DNA of 64,000 nucleotides from positions 1,197,001 to 1,261,000 of the forward strand of contig NZ_CP086380.1 of the NCBI RefSeq assembly GCF_020889625.1, in the 5' to 3' direction. Both the position numbers and the translations under genes were made by a program. This DNA is from Deinococcus radiophilus. GTDB lineage: Bacteria > Deinococcota > Deinococci > Deinococcales > Deinococcaceae. The notes beneath the pieces are model-generated. The model worked only from the letters and a program-made list of their open reading frames with translations, searched no databases and was not told where the DNA came from. The stretch's first letter is position 1. Every line of letters begins with the position of its first letter. Below, one piece after another: positions 25,239 through 35,305 of this stretch.

Positions 25239-26303
25239 TCAGCGCTCTTCCAGCGCCAGCTCAATCAGTCGCGTCACCAGTTCCGGGTAGCTCAGGCCGT
25301 GGGCCTCCAGCAACGACGGATACATGGACGTGGTGGTAAAACCGGGCATGGTATTGATCTCGTTAAGCAGCACTTCGCCGGTTTGCTCGTCATAGAAAAA
25401 GTCCACCCGGCTCAGGCCTGCGCAGTCCAGGGCGCGGAAAGCCTCTATGGCCAGTTCGCGCACGCGCTCTGAGACCTCAGCAGGCAGTGGCGCGGGAATC
25501 AGCATTTCGGCGCGGCCCGCTTGGTACTTGGTGTCGTAGTCGTAGAACTCGGTTGCGAAGCGCAGTTCTCCTACCGGACTGGCAATGGGATCATCATTGC
25601 CCAGTACACCCACCTCAATCTCGCGGGGTTTGCTGGCGGCCATCGCTTCCAGAATCACCCGGCGGTCATGCCGGAAGGCCAGGTCCAGCGCCGCGTCCAA
25701 CTCGCCCGCGTCATGCACCTTGCTTACACCGACACTGCTGCCCATGTTGGCCGGTTTAACAAATTGCGGAAAGCCCAGCTCGGCGGCACGGTCACGCACC
25801 CCCTGTGGGTCACGCCGCCACTCGGCGCGGGCCGCCTGCCGCCAGGCCACCTGCGGAATGCCGACCGCTTCCAGCACCCGCTTGGTCATGATCTTGTCCA
25901 TACCCACACTGCTGCCCAGCACGCCACTGCCCACAAAAGGGAGGCCCGCCAGCGTCAACAGACCCTGCACCGTGCCGTCTTCGCCCATCGGACCGTGCAG
26001 CAGCGGGAACACCACATCGTAGCCCGCTGCCTCTGCCACCCGCGTCAGCATGGAGTCACCCCCCGTATCAGCAGAGCCCACGCCCAGGACCCGCTCAGTT
26101 TCACTGCTGGGCAGCCAGCGGCCTTCCTTAGAGACCACGACTGCCGTCACGTCGTAGCGGTCGGCGGGCAGCGCGGCCAGCACCGAACGGGCGCTGGACA
26201 GGCTGACCTCATGTTCTTCGGACTGGCCCCCGGCCAGCAGCAAGACGCGGCGGCGTGGCTGGGAGGTGGACAGGACGGAATTCAGCTGAGCAGCGTCAGA
26301 CAT
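25239..26303 (-). CDS. ddl: D-alanine--D-alanine ligase
   Basis: 354 residues, an ATP-grasp enzyme that joins two D-Ala for peptidoglycan. Seen are the N-terminal [21 protein letters not shown], the [18 protein letters not shown] segment, [16 protein letters not shown], the SSVGVSK loop, and the C-terminal [27 protein letters not shown] with the Mg ligands. I start at MSDAAQ (26303); CATACT lies 9 nt upstream. It is flanked upstream by the DUF4139 terminator, so it likely has its own promoter. Confidence 0.95.
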   Translation of the reverse strand: MSDAAQLNSVLSTSQPRRRVLLLAGGQSEEHEVSLSSARSVLAALPADRYDVTAVVVSKEGRWLPSSETERVLGVGSADTGGDSMLTRVAEAAGYDVVFPLLHGPMGEDGTVQGLLTLAGLPFVGSGVLGSSVGMDKIMTKRVLEAVGIPQVAWRQAARAEWRRDPQGVRDRAAELGFPQFVKPANMGSSVGVSKVHDAGELDAALDLAFRHDRRVILEAMAASKPREIEVGVLGNDDPIASPVGELRFATEFYDYDTKYQAGRAEMLIPAPLPAEVSERVRELAIEAFRALDCAGLSRVDFFYDEQTGEVLLNEINTMPGFTTTSMYPSLLEAHGLSYPELVTRLIELALEER

Positions 26304-26344
26304 ATGCCCAGCAGTATGCCACTGCCTGGGCGGGTAAAGGTCAG

Positions 26345-26378
26345 AAAAAAGGCCCGTCCCCACTTGAGGAACGGGCGC
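26345..26378 (-). terminator. Terminator after the DUF4139 pair
   Basis: On the minus strand, GCGCCCGTTCC / GGGGACGGGC form a stem followed by CTTTTTT. Confidence 0.75.
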
Positions 26379-26396
26379 ATATGGCCGGATCGAAAC

Positions 26397-27728
26397 TTAT
26401 TGCTGTGGGATGGTCACCGTGAAGGTGCGGGTCACTTCACCGCCAGCGGGCAGGGTCACTTCGAAGGACACCTGGTTGCCGTTCTGGGTCACACCTTCAC
26501 CCTTCACTTGGGCGCGGTCGTTGTAAACAGTTTCCTTGATCTCTGCGCGGACCGGCTGCTTCTTGCTGTTCTTGAGGAGATAGGTCACCTCGAATACCGC
26601 CGAGCGGGCTGTACGGCTGACCGTTTTGACGCTCCGCACATAGCTCACCTCTGGGTCACGGCCCAGGCTAAAGTCCACCGGACGCCCCGGAGCCGTCTCG
26701 GAGATGCGGGTTTGCCCGGTTACGCGCCCCTGCTCACGTACAGTGACGCCACCGCCGGGCAAGGCCCGGTCCGACTTGAAGCGGTAGTAGCGCTCCAGCA
26801 CGCCTTCATCGCCCGACTCAGAAAAGCCGCGGTTCAGGCCCACATAGCCCTCAAACTCCTGCACCTTGGGGGTCATAAACGGCAGAGTCACGGTGCTGCT
26901 GGCCGGCAGCGAGAAGGTCTGGTCCAGGGCATAACGGTAGATGCCGTTGAGGCTTTCTTGCTGCACGATATTCCCAGCTGACGCTGGCGCAGAAGTGGCT
27001 ACCGTGTCATACATAGCTTCAGTGCGGTACATACGGCCATCATTGTTCAGGTTCACGTCTCCGGCCAGCAGTTCGGTTTCGCCGACCTCATAGGCCAGTT
27101 CAGTGCCGTTGGTGATGTCGGCCAGCGCCGAGAGTTGTGCGCCGCTGTCCCCTACCGTCAGCGTGTAGCGCGGCGTCCAGCTGACCGAGCGGGTCAGGTA
27201 GCTTAAGACGCCGGTGCCGCTGGCCTGCGGAGCCAAGGTGAAGGTGCTGACTGGGAGGGCTCCATAGCCGCTTTCTGGGGGCAATTCCGGCAGCGCCAGG
27301 CCCTGTGCGTCTACCCGGCGGTACAGCCCCTGAGCGTCGCGGATCAGGATGTCACGCGCCCGCACCAGCGTCACGGTCTGCGGCTCGCGTCCGTCCTCGT
27401 ACAGCACGACCTCACGGCCTTCCATATTTTCCAGCCAGCTGCCCTGGGTCTGGTGGACGGCGCGGGTGTAGGGCAGGCCCTCCAGGTCCAGCGAGTCACG
27501 GATCAGGCCCGACCAGGCACTTTGCGGCCAGATCACCGTCAGGGTACCTTGCTGCGGCGCGACCGGCTGGCGCACTTCAGCAAAGTTTTGGTAAATCCGC
27601 AGGTCGGTGCTGAGGGTGCGCGTGGCTGCATTGGTGGTCGTCGCCGGAGCCTGGGTAGGTTGGGTCTGGGCCGAGGCAGCTCCCAGCAACAGTGGCGCGG
27701 CCAGGAGAGCAGCAAAAATTTGTTTCAT
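26397..27728 (-). CDS. Exported DUF4139-domain protein (copy A)
   Basis: 443 residues. The signal peptide MKQIFAALLAAPLLLGAASA predicts export. The rest is mostly beta-rich; motifs are SVSWTPRYTLTVG, TELAYEVGETELLAGDVNL, LNGIYRYALDQTFSLPASSTVTLPFM, and YYRFKSDRALPGGGVTVREQGRV, ending in a beta-sandwich with EVTRTFTVTIPQQ. It fits the DUF4139 (mucoidy-inhibitor-like) family, whose function is not established. A close paralogue lies 91 bp upstream on the same strand. I chose the ATG at 27728 for its signal peptide; the frame extends further upstream without one. Confidence 0.8.
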   Translation of the reverse strand: MKQIFAALLAAPLLLGAASAQTQPTQAPATTTNAATRTLSTDLRIYQNFAEVRQPVAPQQGTLTVIWPQSAWSGLIRDSLDLEGLPYTRAVHQTQGSWLENMEGREVVLYEDGREPQTVTLVRARDILIRDAQGLYRRVDAQGLALPELPPESGYGALPVSTFTLAPQASGTGVLSYLTRSVSWTPRYTLTVGDSGAQLSALADITNGTELAYEVGETELLAGDVNLNNDGRMYRTEAMYDTVATSAPASAGNIVQQESLNGIYRYALDQTFSLPASSTVTLPFMTPKVQEFEGYVGLNRGFSESGDEGVLERYYRFKSDRALPGGGVTVREQGRVTGQTRISETAPGRPVDFSLGRDPEVSYVRSVKTVSRTARSAVFEVTYLLKNSKKQPVRAEIKETVYNDRAQVKGEGVTQNGNQVSFEVTLPAGGEVTRTFTVTIPQQ

Positions 27729-27819
27729 ACCGTTACTGTTCCACTTCCTGGCTGACGGATCATGAGGGACAGGTGATGGTAGGTGCAGCCGTCCTTGAGG
27801 CAACGGACAACCCATTCCA

Positions 27820-29181
27820 TCACTGCAACACGCTCACGGTGAAGGTCCGTGTCACCTCACCACCCGCTGGGATCTCGGCGGTCAGGCGAAGGCGCTGCCC
27901 CTCGGCCTCAGCGTCCCCGCTCACGCGGCCCGCCTGGTACATTTCCTCGGTGATCTCAGCGCGAACTGGCTCAGAGCGGGCATTCTTCAGAGTGTAAGAC
28001 ACGCTATAGCTGACCCGCTTCTGCTTGCCTTCGGGGACCACTTCACCTTTCTTGGCGGTGCGGATATAAGTCACGTCCGGGTCACGGCCCAGCGAAAATT
28101 CGGTGGGCTGCCCTGCCGCAATCTCGTTCAGACGGGTCTGCCCGGCCAGGCGCCCCTGTTCACGCACGGTCAGCGTGCCACCGGGCAGCGGCTGGTCCAG
28201 CGTAAAGCGGTAAAAGCGGCTCAGTACCCCTTCACTGCTTTGGCCGCTGAAACTGGTGTTCAGGCCCGCGTAGTCCTCAAAGTCTTTTAGCTCTGGCTGC
28301 ATGAATGGCAGAGTGACGGTGCTCTGGGCGGGCAATTCAAAGGGGCCGGACAGACCATAGCGGTAAATGCCGTTCAGCCCTTCCAGACCCACAATGTCGT
28401 AGGCGCGGGCCGCACTGGTCTCTGCTGTCATGGTCGCCGTCCCTGCCTGCGGATAGGCCGCGCCGGGAATCAGTTCCACGCGGCCCGCCAGCAGTTCGGT
28501 ATCACCCACCTCGTAGCTCAGGTCGCTGCGGTTGTGCAGGTCGGCCAGCGCCGAGAGCTGCGGCTCACCCTCATCCAGTGCCAGGGTGTAGCGCGGCTCC
28601 CAGCCCAATGATCTGGTCAGGTAGGCCAGCGTGCCACTGCCGGGTGCACTCAGGTCAAAAGTGGAAGTGGTCACGCCCTCACCGCGCAGCGGCGGCTGGT
28701 CCGGCACCCCCAGCTGCGACAGTGGCACCTGCCGGAACTGGCCCCGGCGGTCCTGAATCAGGCCGTCGCGGGCGCGGATCAGCGTCACGTTGCTGGCACG
28801 GCCTTCCTCATAAAGCGTGACCCGCTCACCCTCATATCGCCCCAACCAGGGATCATTCAGCGCATGAACAGCGCGGGTGTAGGGCAGGTCTTCCAGGTCC
28901 AGCGAGCCAGGCACCAGCCCCTCCCAGGCGGTTTCGGGCCAGGCATAACGGAGCGTCTCGCCCTGCGCTGTCACAGGGGTGCGAACTTCGGCGAATTGGC
29001 CGTACAACCGCAGCGTGCTGGCCGCCGGAGCCTGAGCTCTAGCGACCGTACCCTGCGCCTGTGCGGTCATGCCTGGCAAGCTCCCCCCCTGACTTGCCAC
29101 CAGACCAAAACCTGCTGCTCCCAGTGCCGCCAGAAGCAACATTCCACCCAACCCTACCCGCCTTGCTTGCCTCTTTTGCAT
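27820..29181 (-). CDS. Exported DUF4139-domain protein (copy B)
   Basis: 453 residues. A signal sequence (residues about 1-32, RRVGLGGMLLLAALGAAGFGL) is followed by the same blocks as copy A: LRLYGQFAEVRTPV, GSLDLEDLPYTRAVHALNDPWL, LTRSLGWEPRYTLALD, DLSYEVGDTELLAGRVEL, LNGIYRYGLSGPFELPAQSTVTLPFM and EVTRTFTVSVLQ. The two copies align over their full length and clearly arose by duplication, yet have diverged strongly. It is transcribed first of the pair. A beta-rich surface or periplasmic role is likely; the function is unknown. Confidence 0.8.
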   Translation of the reverse strand: MQKRQARRVGLGGMLLLAALGAAGFGLVASQGGSLPGMTAQAQGTVARAQAPAASTLRLYGQFAEVRTPVTAQGETLRYAWPETAWEGLVPGSLDLEDLPYTRAVHALNDPWLGRYEGERVTLYEEGRASNVTLIRARDGLIQDRRGQFRQVPLSQLGVPDQPPLRGEGVTTSTFDLSAPGSGTLAYLTRSLGWEPRYTLALDEGEPQLSALADLHNRSDLSYEVGDTELLAGRVELIPGAAYPQAGTATMTAETSAARAYDIVGLEGLNGIYRYGLSGPFELPAQSTVTLPFMQPELKDFEDYAGLNTSFSGQSSEGVLSRFYRFTLDQPLPGGTLTVREQGRLAGQTRLNEIAAGQPTEFSLGRDPDVTYIRTAKKGEVVPEGKQKRVSYSVSYTLKNARSEPVRAEITEEMYQAGRVSGDAEAEGQRLRLTAEIPAGGEVTRTFTVSVLQ

Positions 29182-29273
29182 AGGCCGAATGTGGCGTAGC
29201 TGTGCGGGAGGAGCGTTAAAGACAAAGTGGTCAAAGATTCATTTGGAGTCAGGTTTCCGTCAGCCCCTGCAAT

Positions 29274-29303
29274 AAAAAAAGCCCCTACCCGGAGGCAGGG
29301 GGC
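29274..29303 (-). terminator. Terminator after oppF
   Basis: On the minus strand, GCCCCCTGCC / GGTAGGGGC form a stem followed by seven T. Confidence 0.8.
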
Positions 29304-29317
29304 AGTCAGGCATCCGC

Positions 29318-30559
29318 TTAGAGAATGTCGTCGCGAATGCAGGCCTTGAAGTGGCCCGGCTTGACTTCACGCAGCGCCGGAATAACCTCGGCACACTCGG
29401 GGATCGCGTAGCGGCAGCGGGTGCGGAACACACAGCCGCTGGGTGGGTTGATCGGGCTGGGAATGTCACCCTGCAAGATGATGCGCTGACGCTTGATGGT
29501 GGGGTCAGGTACCGGAGCCGCCGACAGCAGCGCCTCGGTGTAGGGGTGCTGAGGATCGCTGTTCAGCTCGTGGCTGGGGGCAATCTCCATGATCTTACCC
29601 AGGTACATCACGATGATGCGGTCACAGATATACTCCACCACCAGCAAGTCGTGCGCGATAAACAGCACGGTCAGGCCCAGTTCCTGCTGAAGGTCCTGCA
29701 TCAGGTTGACCACCTGCGCTTGAATGGACACGTCCAGCGCCGACACTGGTTCGTCGGCCACGATGAAGTCTGGGTCCACAGCAAGGGCGCGGGCAATCCC
29801 GATACGCTGACGCTGACCACCCGAGAACTCGTGAGGGTAACGGACCATCTGCTCGGGGCGGATGCCTACGCGCTCCAGCAGTTCGGCCACGCGCTGTTTG
29901 CGCCCGGCGCCCTGGTGCAGCTTGTGGATATCCAGCGCCTCACCGATGATGTCCTCGACGGTCATGCGCGGGTCCAAGCTGGCAAAGGGATCTTGGAAGA
30001 TAATCTGCATGTCGCGCCGGGCTTCACGCAGCTGGGTCTTGTTCATGGCGATGACGTTCTTCCCCTTAAAGGTCACTTCACCGCCAGTTGGCTCCAGCAG
30101 ACGCAGCAGGGCACGGCCGACTGTGGTCTTGCCGGAACCCGACTCGCCCACCAGACCCACCACTTCGCCCCGGAACAGGTCGAAGTTCACGCCGTCCACC
30201 GCCTTCACTGCACCGACCCGACGGCCAAAGAAGCCACCCTTGATCGGGAAATGCATCTTGAGGTCGCGGATGCTCAGGAGGGGTTCTTCCTGCTGGGACT
30301 GGCCCAGCTTGCCAGCGTGGATACGCTGTTCGCCCATGACAGGCTCGCCAGTGGTCACCGAGTTACCGATGACCACAGACACGGTTTCACCAGTCGGGAC
30401 CGTTGTGGTCGCCACTGGTGCAGCTTCGGGCACAGCGGCTTGTACACCGTGTACCGGCACTCCGGACACCTGACTGACACCACCTGGCTCGGCAGTCAGC
30501 ACTTCAGTGACGGCCTGACCCGGTTGCAGATCCTTCACTTCATTCTCATTGCGGGTCAT
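29318..30559 (-). CDS. Oligopeptide/dipeptide ABC transporter ATPase (OppF-like) with long N-terminal extension
   Basis: 413 residues. Residues 1 to about 92 form a Val/Thr/Glu/Pro-rich, probably disordered extension not usual for OppF. The ABC domain has Walker [10 protein letters not shown], signature [15 protein letters not shown], Walker [14 protein letters not shown], and the C-terminal oligopeptide-family cysteine cluster ([21 protein letters not shown]). It hydrolyses ATP for peptide uptake. Its start overlaps the oppD stop (ATGA at 30556-30559), so the two are coupled. No permease or binding protein gene is next to them. Confidence 0.92.
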   Translation of the reverse strand: MTRNENEVKDLQPGQAVTEVLTAEPGGVSQVSGVPVHGVQAAVPEAAPVATTTVPTGETVSVVIGNSVTTGEPVMGEQRIHAGKLGQSQQEEPLLSIRDLKMHFPIKGGFFGRRVGAVKAVDGVNFDLFRGEVVGLVGESGSGKTTVGRALLRLLEPTGGEVTFKGKNVIAMNKTQLREARRDMQIIFQDPFASLDPRMTVEDIIGEALDIHKLHQGAGRKQRVAELLERVGIRPEQMVRYPHEFSGGQRQRIGIARALAVDPDFIVADEPVSALDVSIQAQVVNLMQDLQQELGLTVLFIAHDLLVVEYICDRIIVMYLGKIMEIAPSHELNSDPQHPYTEALLSAAPVPDPTIKRQRIILQGDIPSPINPPSGCVFRTRCRYAIPECAEVIPALREVKPGHFKACIRDDIL

Positions 30560-31632
30560 TCAATCACCTCCCGGCTACGCAGCGCGTGGTAGTCGCCGCC
30601 GCCTTCCTGAACCTGGTCAAACTCCTGCCAGCGAATGCAGCGCGAGGTGTGGCCGCCGCCAGTGTCTTCCAGGGCAGGCACAGCTTCGCGGCAGGCGGGC
30701 AACGCGAACTTGCAGCGCGGCTCGAAGGCGCAGCCGGGCGGCAGATTCAGTGGGTTGACCACGTTGCCGGGAATGGCTTCCAGGCGCAGGCTGCTCTTGT
30801 TGGCCGATTCCTCGGCGGTCAGGGGCCGGGGGATGGAGTTCAGCAGCCCCATGGTATAGGGGTGACGGGGTGCTTTGAAGATTTCCAGCACGGTGCCGTC
30901 TTCCACGACCCGTCCACCATACATCACCACTACGCGGTCAGCCATTTCAGCTACCACGCCCAGGTTGTGGGTGATAAACAGAATGGACATGCCAATCTCC
31001 TGCTGCAACTTGCGCATCAGGTCCAAAATCTGCGCCTGAATGGTCACGTCCAGTGCAGTGGTCGGCTCGTCGGCAATCAGGAGGGCCGGGTTGCACGAGA
31101 GCGCCATAGCAATCATCACACGCTGACGCATGCCGCCCGACAACTGGTGGGGGTATTCGTCCACACGCTTTTCGGGCGCAGGAATGCCCACGAAGCGCAG
31201 CATGTCAATGGCGACCTGGCGGGCGTCCTTGGCATTCTTGTTCTGGTGCAGCATCACCGCTTCGGAAATCTGGTCGCCCACGGTGTACACCGGGTTCAGC
31301 GAGGTCATCGGCTCCTGAAAGATCATGGAGATCTCGTTGCCGCGAATGCCGCGCATTTCCGCCTCAGACACTTTGGTCAGATCCTTGACAGTGCCCTGGT
31401 CATTGAACAGAATCTCGCCGTCGGCAATTTCGCCGGGGGGCATGGGGATCAGGCGCATCACGCTGAGACTGGTGACGCTTTTACCGGAACCCGACTCACC
31501 CACAACCGCGAGGGTCTCGCCCTTGTTGATGCTGAAGGTTACTCCATCAACGCTTTTGACGACACCCTCGTCAGTATGAAAATACGTCTTTAGTCCTTTA
31601 ACGGACAGCAGGACTTCGCCCTGTTGGGTCAT
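30556..31632 (-). CDS. Oligopeptide/dipeptide ABC transporter ATPase (OppD-like)
   Basis: 358 residues. Walker [10 protein letters not shown] loop [12 protein letters not shown], signature [15 protein letters not shown], Walker [13 protein letters not shown], and the C-terminal motif [20 protein letters not shown] of the peptide-transporter subfamily. It pairs with the OppF-like ATPase encoded just downstream. The ATG at 31632 has GGAGGAG 5 nt upstream. No transmembrane partner is in the window, so the permease must be encoded elsewhere. Confidence 0.93.
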   Translation of the reverse strand: MTQQGEVLLSVKGLKTYFHTDEGVVKSVDGVTFSINKGETLAVVGESGSGKSVTSLSVMRLIPMPPGEIADGEILFNDQGTVKDLTKVSEAEMRGIRGNEISMIFQEPMTSLNPVYTVGDQISEAVMLHQNKNAKDARQVAIDMLRFVGIPAPEKRVDEYPHQLSGGMRQRVMIAMALSCNPALLIADEPTTALDVTIQAQILDLMRKLQQEIGMSILFITHNLGVVAEMADRVVVMYGGRVVEDGTVLEIFKAPRHPYTMGLLNSIPRPLTAEESANKSSLRLEAIPGNVVNPLNLPPGCAFEPRCKFALPACREAVPALEDTGGGHTSRCIRWQEFDQVQEGGGDYHALRSREVIE

Positions 31633-31817
31633 TTTTCTCCTCCACTTCCACTTCGGAACACGCCCGTCATCATACACGGTTTAAGTTTCTCAGGGTCCAG
31701 ACAGCGCGAAAGTCCGCACCGCCCTTTATGCAGACCGCCGGTATAACAAGTCAGCTGCGCCACACCGAACGGGCGCCGCAGCGGTGGGGGTTCCGCCGAG
31801 AATAAATTAAAATTAAC

Positions 31818-31849
31818 GGCCCCAGCATAGCGCATGGCTAAGTGGGGCC
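31818..31849 (-). terminator. Terminator after secG
   Basis: GGCCCCA / TGGGGCC stem with a further partially paired loop; on the minus strand it is followed by GTTAATTTTAATTT. Confidence 0.65.
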
Positions 31850-31869
31850 GAGGTCCATCTGTAGAGTCG

Positions 31870-32097
31870 TTACGAAACGTAGTTGATCAGTAGGGCCAGC
31901 AGCATAAAGAGCCCCCCCAGGATGGCCGAGGTACGGACCAGGCCGCCTTCCACCCCTTGGCCGCCAAACAGGTCGCCGCCCGACGCCATGCTCGGCGACA
32001 TCCCAGCTTGCTTGGGTGTTTGCAGCAGTACGAAGAAGACCAGCCCCACCGCTACCAGGGCGTACAGAATCAGAAAAATAGTCAGGACAATGTTCAT
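31870..32097 (-). CDS. secG: Preprotein translocase subunit SecG
   Basis: 75 residues with two membrane segments (residues about 3-24 and 55-73) separated by the SecG loop FFVLLQTPKQAGM...GGDLFGG. SecG stabilises the SecYE channel with SecA. AAAGAGGT lies about 8 nt before the ATG at 32097. It ends at a terminator and stands downstream of nrdJ. Confidence 0.93.
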   Translation of the reverse strand: MNIVLTIFLILYALVAVGLVFFVLLQTPKQAGMSPSMASGGDLFGGQGVEGGLVRTSAILGGLFMLLALLINYVS

Positions 32098-32271
32098 GGA
32101 GATACCTCTTTGCGAAGAATAAAAATGAAGCGGGCCAGAGCCTTGGCGTATGCAATGGCGCTTTATGCACCGCAGGTATGAGGACCCACGGGCCAACGTT
32201 GCCCAGCATAGCAGGCGTAAATGAACGTCTCTCTTACGTCAGTTGCCGCTGGGGGAGCTTCTCCGATCCCA

Positions 32272-35244
32272 TTAGCCGCACTTGCTGTAGCCACACGCCT
32301 GGCACTTCAGGCAGCCTTCTTCGCGGATCACTGCCCGCTCCCCGCACATCGGGCAACGCTCACGGCTGCCGAGTTCGTCGGTGCTGACGCCACTGCCCGG
32401 CGCTGTCTCCGGCTGGCCACTGCCGCCACTGAGCATGGGCGCAGGGGCCACATTCTTAAGGTCCTTGCCGAAGGTTTCCAGCGCTACGGCGATCAGGTCG
32501 GCCTTGGACCCGACCAGACGGCCATTGTACGAGCCGAACAGACCGCCATTGATCCCCCGCAGGGTCTTGACCAGAGCCTCGGCAGGCACACCGTATTGCA
32601 GCGCGATACTCACCACCCGGCCCAGCGCCTCGCTGTCAGCGTTGGCCTCGTCTCCGGCGCGGCCAGAGGTGACCAGGACTTCTACAGGGTGCCCGTTCAT
32701 GCTGTTCACTGTGACCAGGAACGAACGGCGCTGCCCAGTGCCGGGGTCGGTCAGCTTGACCATATCGGTCACGCCATTCAGGCGGGCAGGGCGGGGAAAC
32801 ACAGGCTTGCCCGCCGGGGTGCTCCGGCTCTCAGCAGCGACGTTGACACTCGCTTCACCGCTGGCCTCCTGCTCTGCCGTTTTTTTCTTGCCCTTGGAGG
32901 TACTCAGCACCTGGAACTGCCGCGAACCGTCACGGTACACGGTAATGCCCTTACAGCCGGTGCGGTAGGCCTCGGCGTAGGCGTCCTGCACATCCTGGAC
33001 GGTGGCATCGTTGGGCAGGTTGATGGTCTTCGAAAGACTGTTGGCCGCATGCTGACCACCATCATCAAAGGCCCGCTGCACCGCGCCTTGCATCCGCACA
33101 TGATCCTGCGGCGAGATGTCGTGGGCGCACACAAAGACCTGCTGGAGGGCGTCTGGAATAAAGCTGAGGCCCACCACACTGCCGTGATTCTCGCTGACGG
33201 CCTCGGTGACCCGGTCCCAGTCCCACTCGCCGCCCTTGTCCATCCCAGCGGCGGGCGGGTAGCTGCCCAGCATCTCCACGAACAGCGGGTGCAGCAGAGC
33301 GCGGTACTCGGCGCCGATCTTGCGCCAGATAAAGGGGCTGAACACCGGCTCAATACCGCTGCTCACGCCCATGAGCATGGAAGTGGTTCCGGTGGGGGCC
33401 ACGGTCAGCACCGCCACGTTACGGCGCGGCCCGTGTGGAATCTGCTCCTGATGACGCTCAAACACCGGATACACGCCGCGCTCAGCGCCCAGACGCTCAC
33501 TTTCGGCCACGGCCTCTTCCCGCAGCGCGGTCATGATGTCGTAGATCGTTTCGCGGCCCGCTTCCGAGTCGTAGCGCAAGCCCAGCTTGATCAGCGCGTC
33601 GGCCAGACCCATCACGCCCAGGCCCAGACGGCGCAAGTCCTGACTGGCCTCGCGGTTGTCTTCCAGTGCAAAGACGTTGACATCCAGCACATCGTCCAAG
33701 AAGCGCACACTGGTCCGCACATCGGCCCGGAAGCCTTCAAAGTCGAACTCGCTGCCTTTGACATAGGCGGCCAGGTTGATCGCGCCCAGGTCACAGGGCT
33801 CACCGACGGTAAGGGGAATCTCGCCGCAGGGATTGGTACTGCGAATCTCATAGCGTTTGCCCAGGTTCTTCAAGGCGCTGTGCTCGTTCACGCGGTCATT
33901 GAAGATGAGGCCCGGTTCGCCGGTGCTCCAGGCGTGCTGGGCGATCTGGTCCCAGATCCACCGTGCAGGCACGCCGCTGCGGTACACCGGAATGCCCTGG
34001 GCGCCGTCCTCCTCACGGAGTGGCAGCTCCGGCAAGCTGCCGCTATAGTCGCCGTCTTGCGGGGCCAGATAATACTTGCCAGGCACTTCCTGGGGCATCA
34101 GTGCCCAGGGAGCGTCTTGCTGCAGCGTCTCCCAGAAGGCCTCCCCGATCAGGATGGAGATGTTGAAGGTGCTGATGTCCCCTTCCGCGCCCTCACGGTC
34201 TAGATCCTTGGCGGTCAGAAAGTCGAGGATGTCAGGGTGACCGATGGAAATGGTCGCCATCCCCGCGCCGCGCCGGGTGCCGCCCTGTCTGACCACCCGC
34301 AGGACCGGCGCGTACACATAACGCAGCGTGTTGACTGGCCCACTGCCCTCGGCACCCCGGTTGGCCCACTCCAGAAAGTTGTCGAAGATTTCCAGCAGGA
34401 AGCTGACCGGACCGCTGCTGGTGCCGCCCGATCCTTTGATCGGTGCACCTTCGGGGCGCATGTCGCTCAGGTCCAGGCGAGGTTCACTGCCCAGACCAGC
34501 CGCTTCGGCCACCTGACGGGCCGCCTCAATGATGCCGCCCATGTCATCGGGCACGCCAGGCACGTTCTCAGGCAGCGACGAGACGATCTGCACGCCATTT
34601 TGACGGGCCAGGCGGGTCAGCTCAGGGGAAATGGCCTGTCCATACACCACGCGGGTCCAGTTGCGAACCGCGACCGCTTCCTTGTCACCGTCCGGCTGGG
34701 TAGGCGGGCGCATCAGACCTTCAATAAAGTCCTGCACGTCCGGGTGCGCGGCACTCATATAGGCCCATCCGCGCACACCACCGCCCTGTCGTCCCTCGGA
34801 GCGTGGACGGTAGATGTCCAGATTCACCCCGTTGCCACCGCCCACTTTGGTGACCAGTGCCAGTTTGCGCGCCACTTCCATGACCCCGGCAAACGAGCTG
34901 GGATCATGTTCGGTGGCACCCTGCACGAAACAGTTCAGCACATTGCCATGCTGGGTCCCGGCTCCGGCCAGCACGCGCCCGCCGGGGCAAAAGCGCTTGG
35001 ACGCCATCAGGTCGAAGAACTCCCTGGCCCAGCGTTCACGCTCAGTTTCAGGTTCGGCCGCAGCCACCCAGTGGGCAATGCGGCTGAACATGCCGCTCAG
35101 ATCGCCGTCACCCGATTGGAGATACTGACGCCGGGCGATGTGCTGGGCATTTTCATCAAAGTGCTGTGCGACAAATTCGCGCTGCCCATCACTAGGGACG
35201 GACGGAGCGGACTGAGAGCTGCTGGACTGGGGGGACTGAGACAT
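32272..35244 (-). CDS. nrdJ: Vitamin B12-dependent (class II) ribonucleoside-diphosphate reductase
   Basis: 990 residues. The class II pattern is seen in the N-terminal FCPGGRVLAGAGT, NCFVQ, VGGGNGVNLDIYRP, the active site region NPCGEIPL, LGLGVMGLADALI, and the TGTTSMLMGVSSGIEPVF block. The C-terminal part has a separate domain (residues about 850-940) and ends in a cysteine-rich tail, CPMCGERAVIREEGCLKCQAC, for re-reduction or zinc binding. It makes dNTP precursors using adenosylcobalamin, independent of oxygen. A GGAGGAT motif precedes the ATG. The protein is uninterrupted; no intein motifs were seen. Confidence 0.96.
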   Translation of the reverse strand: MSQSPQSSSSQSAPSVPSDGQREFVAQHFDENAQHIARRQYLQSGDGDLSGMFSRIAHWVAAAEPETERERWAREFFDLMASKRFCPGGRVLAGAGTQHGNVLNCFVQGATEHDPSSFAGVMEVARKLALVTKVGGGNGVNLDIYRPRSEGRQGGGVRGWAYMSAAHPDVQDFIEGLMRPPTQPDGDKEAVAVRNWTRVVYGQAISPELTRLARQNGVQIVSSLPENVPGVPDDMGGIIEAARQVAEAAGLGSEPRLDLSDMRPEGAPIKGSGGTSSGPVSFLLEIFDNFLEWANRGAEGSGPVNTLRYVYAPVLRVVRQGGTRRGAGMATISIGHPDILDFLTAKDLDREGAEGDISTFNISILIGEAFWETLQQDAPWALMPQEVPGKYYLAPQDGDYSGSLPELPLREEDGAQGIPVYRSGVPARWIWDQIAQHAWSTGEPGLIFNDRVNEHSALKNLGKRYEIRSTNPCGEIPLTVGEPCDLGAINLAAYVKGSEFDFEGFRADVRTSVRFLDDVLDVNVFALEDNREASQDLRRLGLGVMGLADALIKLGLRYDSEAGRETIYDIMTALREEAVAESERLGAERGVYPVFERHQEQIPHGPRRNVAVLTVAPTGTTSMLMGVSSGIEPVFSPFIWRKIGAEYRALLHPLFVEMLGSYPPAAGMDKGGEWDWDRVTEAVSENHGSVVGLSFIPDALQQVFVCAHDISPQDHVRMQGAVQRAFDDGGQHAANSLSKTINLPNDATVQDVQDAYAEAYRTGCKGITVYRDGSRQFQVLSTSKGKKKTAEQEASGEASVNVAAESRSTPAGKPVFPRPARLNGVTDMVKLTDPGTGQRRSFLVTVNSMNGHPVEVLVTSGRAGDEANADSEALGRVVSIALQYGVPAEALVKTLRGINGGLFGSYNGRLVGSKADLIAVALETFGKDLKNVAPAPMLSGGSGQPETAPGSGVSTDELGSRERCPMCGERAVIREEGCLKCQACGYSKCG

Positions 35245-35305
35245 GGGAAAAGCATCCTCCGAGGGGAAAGCGGCGGTGTAGGGTCAGCGTGGGTGGGCGA
35301 CTTGC

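Noticed and set aside
32221..34203. Long plus-strand open frame opposite nrdJ.
   Set aside because: A shadow of the ribonucleotide reductase gene; no motif or ribosome binding site.
32272..35244. Intein in the class II ribonucleotide reductase.
   Set aside because: The protein has the normal length and order of motifs with no splicing junctions.
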